Shown here in pieces: positions 5,657-7,928 of a stretch of 7,928 bases of DNA. The stretch comes from an uncultured Alistipes sp. (lineage in GTDB: Bacteria; Bacteroidota; Bacteroidia; Bacteroidales; Rikenellaceae), in NCBI GenBank assembly GCA_934754975.1, contig CAKVKI010000121.1, forward strand, positions 1-7,928. Reading direction: 5' to 3'. Position 1 is the stretch's first letter. Each line of letters starts with the position of its first letter. The translations under genes were made by a program, and so were the position numbers. The notes beneath the pieces are model-generated. The model was given only the letters and a program-made list of their open reading frames with translations. It had not been told where the DNA came from and did no database searches.

Positions 5657-6210
5657 TATTCGTTTTTCTTTTCCGTTGTTTCCTCCTGCCAATCGACGTC
5701 TATCGGGTCGATCACCAGACTGGGAATCGGAACCAGGTGCGTGTGGGTCCTGGCGAGCGACAGATGCAGGATAGGGTAGGGTCTTCCCGACGGATCGGCC
5801 GCGTCGCGGTCCGTAACACGAAACCCCAGCCGGGCGTAAAATTCCGCCGCCTGCCCGTTCTGCTCGTTCACATCCACCCGCCGTACGCCGCAATGCGCGA
5901 CGACATGCTCCGCCAGCCGCCGTCCCAGCCCTTTGCCGCGCGCTTGCGGCGCAACGAAGAGCATTTCGAGCATATCGCCGTCGACGCCTGCGAAAGCCGT
6001 GAACTCGTCGGATTTCCCGGTGTTGCCATACGCATTCCGGATAACATATAAATCCACTGCCGGGAGCGCTTTCCCGCGCACCATTTGGCGGAAGAACGAA
6101 ATATCTTTTGACGCGAGAAAGTCGTGCGTCGCCCGCACCGAGGCTTCCCAAAGTTCGGTCAGGGCGTCCAGTTCACCGGGCGACGGATTTTTCAGTCGTT
6201 CTATCGTCAT
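5656..6210 (-). CDS. GNAT family N-acetyltransferase, YjaB-like
   Basis: This 184-residue protein is a GCN5-related acetyltransferase that uses acetyl-CoA; the acceptor is unknown. The acetyl-CoA binding motif A is clear: MLFVAPQARGKGLGRRLAEH (residues 83-102), with the Q/RxxGxG loop at Q89-G94. Motif B, VNEQNGQAAEFYARLGF (114-130), and RPYPILHLSL (143-152) follow. From memory these and the early LWEASVRATHDFL (20-32) resemble E. coli YjaB, so a YjaB-type function is the best guess. A tail of about 30 residues (155-184), ending in an acidic/Lys-rich stretch, goes beyond the usual end of the fold. The ATG lies one base after the TAG of the upstream flavodoxin-ferredoxin gene, so the two are probably translated together. 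Its stop codon adjoins the stem of the shared terminator. Confidence 0.92.
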   Translation of the reverse strand: MTIERLKNPSPGELDALTELWEASVRATHDFLASKDISFFRQMVRGKALPAVDLYVIRNAYGNTGKSDEFTAFAGVDGDMLEMLFVAPQARGKGLGRRLAEHVVAHCGVRRVDVNEQNGQAAEFYARLGFRVTDRDAADPSGRPYPILHLSLARTHTHLVPIPSLVIDPIDVDWQEETTEKKNE

Positions 6211-6211
6211 G

Positions 6212-7186
6212 CTATATAAGTGTTACGGGCGGTTTCCGCCGGGCGAAGTTGCGGGACAGGACGGCGGCGAAAGGTGTTTCGAACGTGCGTGCGCCGAACG
6301 TACAGCCTTTGACGCAGGCGCAGCAGCGGATGCAGCGCGCCGGGTCGGTATGCAGTTCGTCGCCCCGCGCGATGGCCTGCGTGGGGCAGAGCGCGACGCA
6401 GCGGCCGCATTGGGTGCATCGTGCGGCGTCTCCCGCGGGGAGCAGTGCGACCGGATTGCGTTTCTGCCGCCTGCGGTACCCCAGCACGAAACGGATGAAC
6501 CGCAGTTTGGACAGCAGCGGCGTATGCGGCTCGCGGAGTTTTGCGGCGTCGATCGGTCGGGTCTCTCCGTGCGCCAGTTTTTCGCCGATGCGCGCTCCGA
6601 AAGCGGTCGCTTCGGCGAGGTCCTGCGCATCGGGACGCCCTTCGGCGATCGGCGTGCCGGGCGTGCTGTACGAGTGTTCGCCCACGAAAGCCCCGGCCGC
6701 CACGGGAACGAAACCCCGCTCGGCGACGAACGCCGCCAACTGTGCGGCCGCCGTCCCGAAAGCCCGGTTGCCGTAGACCGCCAGCACTACGGCCGGCGTT
6801 CCCTCGCCGCGAATCTCCCGCAGCCTTTCCAATGCCGCATGCGCCACGCGGCCCCCGTAAACCGGCACGGCGAATACCGCCGCCGCATCGGCCGGCAGGG
6901 TGACGGATTTTCCTGCCGCATGCGTCAGGTCTATTGCCGTGAACGGCTTTGCCGCGCTGCCGTTTCCGGCTTTGCCTGTTCCGGTGCCGGTTCCGGCATC
7001 CATACCGCCCTCAGGGGGGACCAGATCGGCTGCAACGGCACCCGCTGCACCCGCCGTATTTTCCGCGGCATTGCAGGTCCCGCCGCGCCGGGCCAATCCC
7101 TGCGCGACGGCCGCGGCGACTCTCTTCGAAGTTCCCGTCGGTGAAAAAACGACGGTATAAACAGTTGTCGGATTCATAGCTTCCAT
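6212..7186 (-). CDS. EFR1-like flavodoxin/ferredoxin fusion protein
   Basis: This cytoplasmic electron-transfer protein combines an N-terminal flavodoxin-like domain with a C-terminal dicluster ferredoxin, the EFR1-type architecture; redox partners are unknown. FMN binding is indicated by FSPTGTSKRVA (residues 14-24) and AVPVYGGRVAHAALERL in the middle. The ferredoxin has C257, C260, C263, C267-Pro and C285, C288, C291, C295, enough for two [4Fe-4S] clusters. C289 is an extra cysteine, and the second motif lacks the usual Pro after its last Cys. Residues about 37-80 are an Ala/Gly/Thr-rich insertion including GTGTGTGK, absent in typical relatives. I chose ATG 7186. ATG 7177 is also possible, with GGAAG just before it. 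The open frame reaches an ATG at 7285, but that would run through the -7 box at 7200-7207. The gene precedes the GNAT gene by one base. Confidence 0.88.
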   Translation of the reverse strand: MEAMNPTTVYTVVFSPTGTSKRVAAAVAQGLARRGGTCNAAENTAGAAGAVAADLVPPEGGMDAGTGTGTGKAGNGSAAKPFTAIDLTHAAGKSVTLPADAAAVFAVPVYGGRVAHAALERLREIRGEGTPAVVLAVYGNRAFGTAAAQLAAFVAERGFVPVAAGAFVGEHSYSTPGTPIAEGRPDAQDLAEATAFGARIGEKLAHGETRPIDAAKLREPHTPLLSKLRFIRFVLGYRRRQKRNPVALLPAGDAARCTQCGRCVALCPTQAIARGDELHTDPARCIRCCACVKGCTFGARTFETPFAAVLSRNFARRKPPVTLI

Positions 7187-7199
7187 GTTGTGCGTTATG

Positions 7200-7207
7200 C
7201 AAAGGTA
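7200..7207 (-). promoter_or_regulatory. -7 box for the flavodoxin-ferredoxin/GNAT operon
   Basis: On the - strand this reads TACCTTTG, a full match to TAnnTTTG and the same octamer as in the cutC promoter. Transcription would start near 7193-7196, giving a leader of about 10 bases to ATG 7186 or about 18 to ATG 7177. No TTTG is seen 19-21 bases further upstream, so the -33 element is weak or absent. Confidence 0.55.
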
Positions 7208-7239
7208 ATCAAAATCGCCTGTCCGCAGGTATCCGGCTG

Positions 7240-7270
7240 TTGCAAATTCCGGAAATAAATGGTATATTGG
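7240..7270 (+). promoter_or_regulatory. Promoter of the HRDC gene
   Basis: TTG (7240-7242) and TATATTGG (7263-7270) are separated by 20 bases. The second element matches TAnnTTTG at five of six fixed bases. It ends 26 bases before ATG 7297, a normal leader for this phylum. Together with the - strand box at 7200-7207 it forms a compact divergent promoter region. Confidence 0.5.
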
Positions 7271-7296
7271 CTCTGCACAACCCAAATCCGCTTGCC

Positions 7297-7746
7297 ATGA
7301 AAATCAAAACTTTCGAGATCGGCTTTGCGCCCGGACGGCGTGAGCTTGACGAAGATGTCGTAAACGCTTTCCTCTCCGGGGTCGAAGTCGCCTGTGTCGA
7401 ATCCGCCGTCCTGTCCGATCGTAACGTCTGGGCTTTGGCCGTTATGTATGAAGAGCGGACTAAAGACAAACCGTCGGCCCGGAAGTCGGACAAAATCTCT
7501 TTCGAGAAGGGCTGCGACCTCAGCGAAGAGGAGCAGGAGCGTTTCGAAACCCTGCGGCTCTGGCGCAACGAACGCGCCCGGGATCTGGGGTGCGAGGCTT
7601 TTATGGTCGCCAGTAACAACGACCTGCTCTCCGTGGCCAAATGCCCTGTCGAAGCCCCGGACGACCTGCTGAAGATCAAAGGTTTCGGTCCCCGGAAGGT
7701 CGAGTTGTACGGCGAGGAGATCGTCGCCCTGCTCAATTCGATCTGA
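7297..7746 (+). CDS. Small HRDC-domain protein
   Basis: This is a 149-residue protein with a C-terminal HRDC domain (helicase and RNase D C-terminal), a nucleic-acid binding helical module. Residues 76-149 carry it: EEEQERFETLRLWRNERA, then AFMVASNNDLLSVAK (101-115), and a helix-hairpin-helix-like end DLLKIKGFGPRKVELYGEEI (123-142). No helicase or nuclease domain is attached. Residues 1-55 (MKIKTFEIGFAPGRRELDED onward, with EVACVESAVLSDRNVWALAVMYEER) look like a small alpha/beta domain. To my memory it is found with stand-alone HRDC proteins in Bacteroidetes and in some diversity-generating retroelement accessory proteins. The linker (56-75) is Lys/Asp/Ser-rich. ATG 7297 is chosen because upstream in-frame TTG 7240 lies in the promoter. 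No Shine-Dalgarno is visible. Molecular role unknown. Confidence 0.9.
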   Translation: MKIKTFEIGFAPGRRELDEDVVNAFLSGVEVACVESAVLSDRNVWALAVMYEERTKDKPSARKSDKISFEKGCDLSEEEQERFETLRLWRNERARDLGCEAFMVASNNDLLSVAKCPVEAPDDLLKIKGFGPRKVELYGEEIVALLNSI

Positions 7747-7752
7747 TATTTG
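7745..7752 (+). promoter_or_regulatory. Possible upstream -7 box for the terminal lipoprotein gene
   Basis: GATATTTG overlaps the HRDC stop codon region and matches TAnnTTTG at five of six fixed bases. It is part of a 10-mer, ATATTTGCAC, that recurs at the better box 66 bases downstream. Transcription from here would add a longer leader. It may be only a chance resemblance. Confidence 0.25.
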
Positions 7753-7773
7753 CACTTTTTGCAGTCCCGCCGG

Positions 7774-7792
7774 CCGGAAAATTGCATTCCGG
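7774..7792 (+). terminator. Weak candidate terminator after the HRDC gene
   Basis: CCGGAA (7774-7779) and TTCCGG (7787-7792) form a 6-bp stem with a seven-base loop. A T-run begins about 13 bases later (ATTTTTTAT), further than in a classical intrinsic terminator, and overlaps the next promoter. The call is weak. Confidence 0.25.
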
Positions 7793-7810
7793 ATTCTGAA
7801 AAATATTTTT

Positions 7811-7818
7811 TATATTTG
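7811..7818 (+). promoter_or_regulatory. -7 box for the terminal lipoprotein gene
   Basis: TATATTTG is a full match to TAnnTTTG in a very A/T-rich stretch, ending 27 bases before ATG 7846. The -33 region (around 7788-7791) reads TCCG, not TTTG. The leader is A-rich just before the ATG without a Shine-Dalgarno, as usual in this phylum. Confidence 0.6.
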
Positions 7819-7845
7819 CACGTAAACCTCTAAATTTCAGAAACG

Positions 7846-7928
7846 ATGACTGTGAAGATCATTACCTGTGCGGCCCTGCTGCTCGCGGCATGCGGCGGCA
7901 CGCAGCCGCCTAAAGAGGAGGCCAAGGC
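7846..7928 (+). CDS. Lipoprotein, N-terminal fragment (runs off window)
   Basis: Only 27 codons are in the window. They encode a lipoprotein signal peptide: MTVKIITCAALLLAAC with a good lipobox L13-A14-A15-C16, followed by GGTQPPKEEAK. Cleavage before C16 and lipid attachment are expected. The residues after the cysteine start with Gly-Gly-Thr before becoming charged, so the surface-export signal of some Bacteroidetes lipoproteins (acidic residues right after the Cys) is not obvious. The start is supported by the signal peptide and by the -7 box at 7811-7818. The mature protein and its function cannot be judged from this fragment. Confidence 0.75.
   Translation, partial: MTVKIITCAALLLAACGGTQPPKEEAK

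Noticed and set aside
7187..7285. N-terminal extension of the flavodoxin-ferredoxin protein to ATG 7285
   Set aside because: The extension has no flavodoxin resemblance and crosses the -7 box at 7200-7207 and the divergent HRDC promoter.

Overview
The window looks like chromosomal DNA of a high-GC gut Bacteroidetes, most likely Alistipes/Rikenellaceae. This rests on three things. Several genes have a Bacteroidetes-type -7 box (TAnnTTTG) a short way upstream of starts that lack a Shine-Dalgarno. The lutABC, cutC and transglutaminase proteins look like those of that phylum. Codon third positions are strongly G/C. The genus is an inference; there is no rRNA or marker gene in the window.

Layout. 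Positions 1-285 are a non-coding leader with two candidate -7 boxes and a small dyad. Positions 286-2986 are a tight three-gene operon, lutA-lutB-lutC, whose members overlap by ATGA. It encodes the iron-sulfur L-lactate oxidation complex. Positions 2983-3583 are about 600 bases with no credible gene. This stretch starts with a degenerate 10-base tandem array that supplies the lutC stop codon. It continues as a strikingly A-poor, T-rich block carrying a perfect 29-base direct repeat. Positions 3584-5502 hold cutC and, overlapping it by ATGA, a lipoprotein with a transglutaminase-like domain. The cutC promoter sits so close to its ATG that the mRNA is probably leaderless.

A 15-bp perfect inverted repeat (5621-5656) separates this + strand unit from a convergent - strand pair. 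That pair is a flavodoxin/2x[4Fe-4S] ferredoxin fusion protein (EFR1-like, 7186 to 6212) followed after one base by a YjaB-like GNAT acetyltransferase (6210 to 5656). Divergent from this pair is a small HRDC-domain protein (7297-7746). The start of a lipoprotein gene (7846 onward) runs off the window.

How the genes work together: only lutABC forms a clear pathway unit (lactate to pyruvate with electrons passed along Fe-S clusters). The cutC/transglutaminase and flavoprotein/GNAT pairs are probably co-translated, but no shared pathway can be read from sequence. I found no CRISPR, tRNA, rRNA, insertion sequence or phage gene. The part that ordinary annotation explains least is the repeat-rich, strand-asymmetric intergenic segment at 2983-3583.
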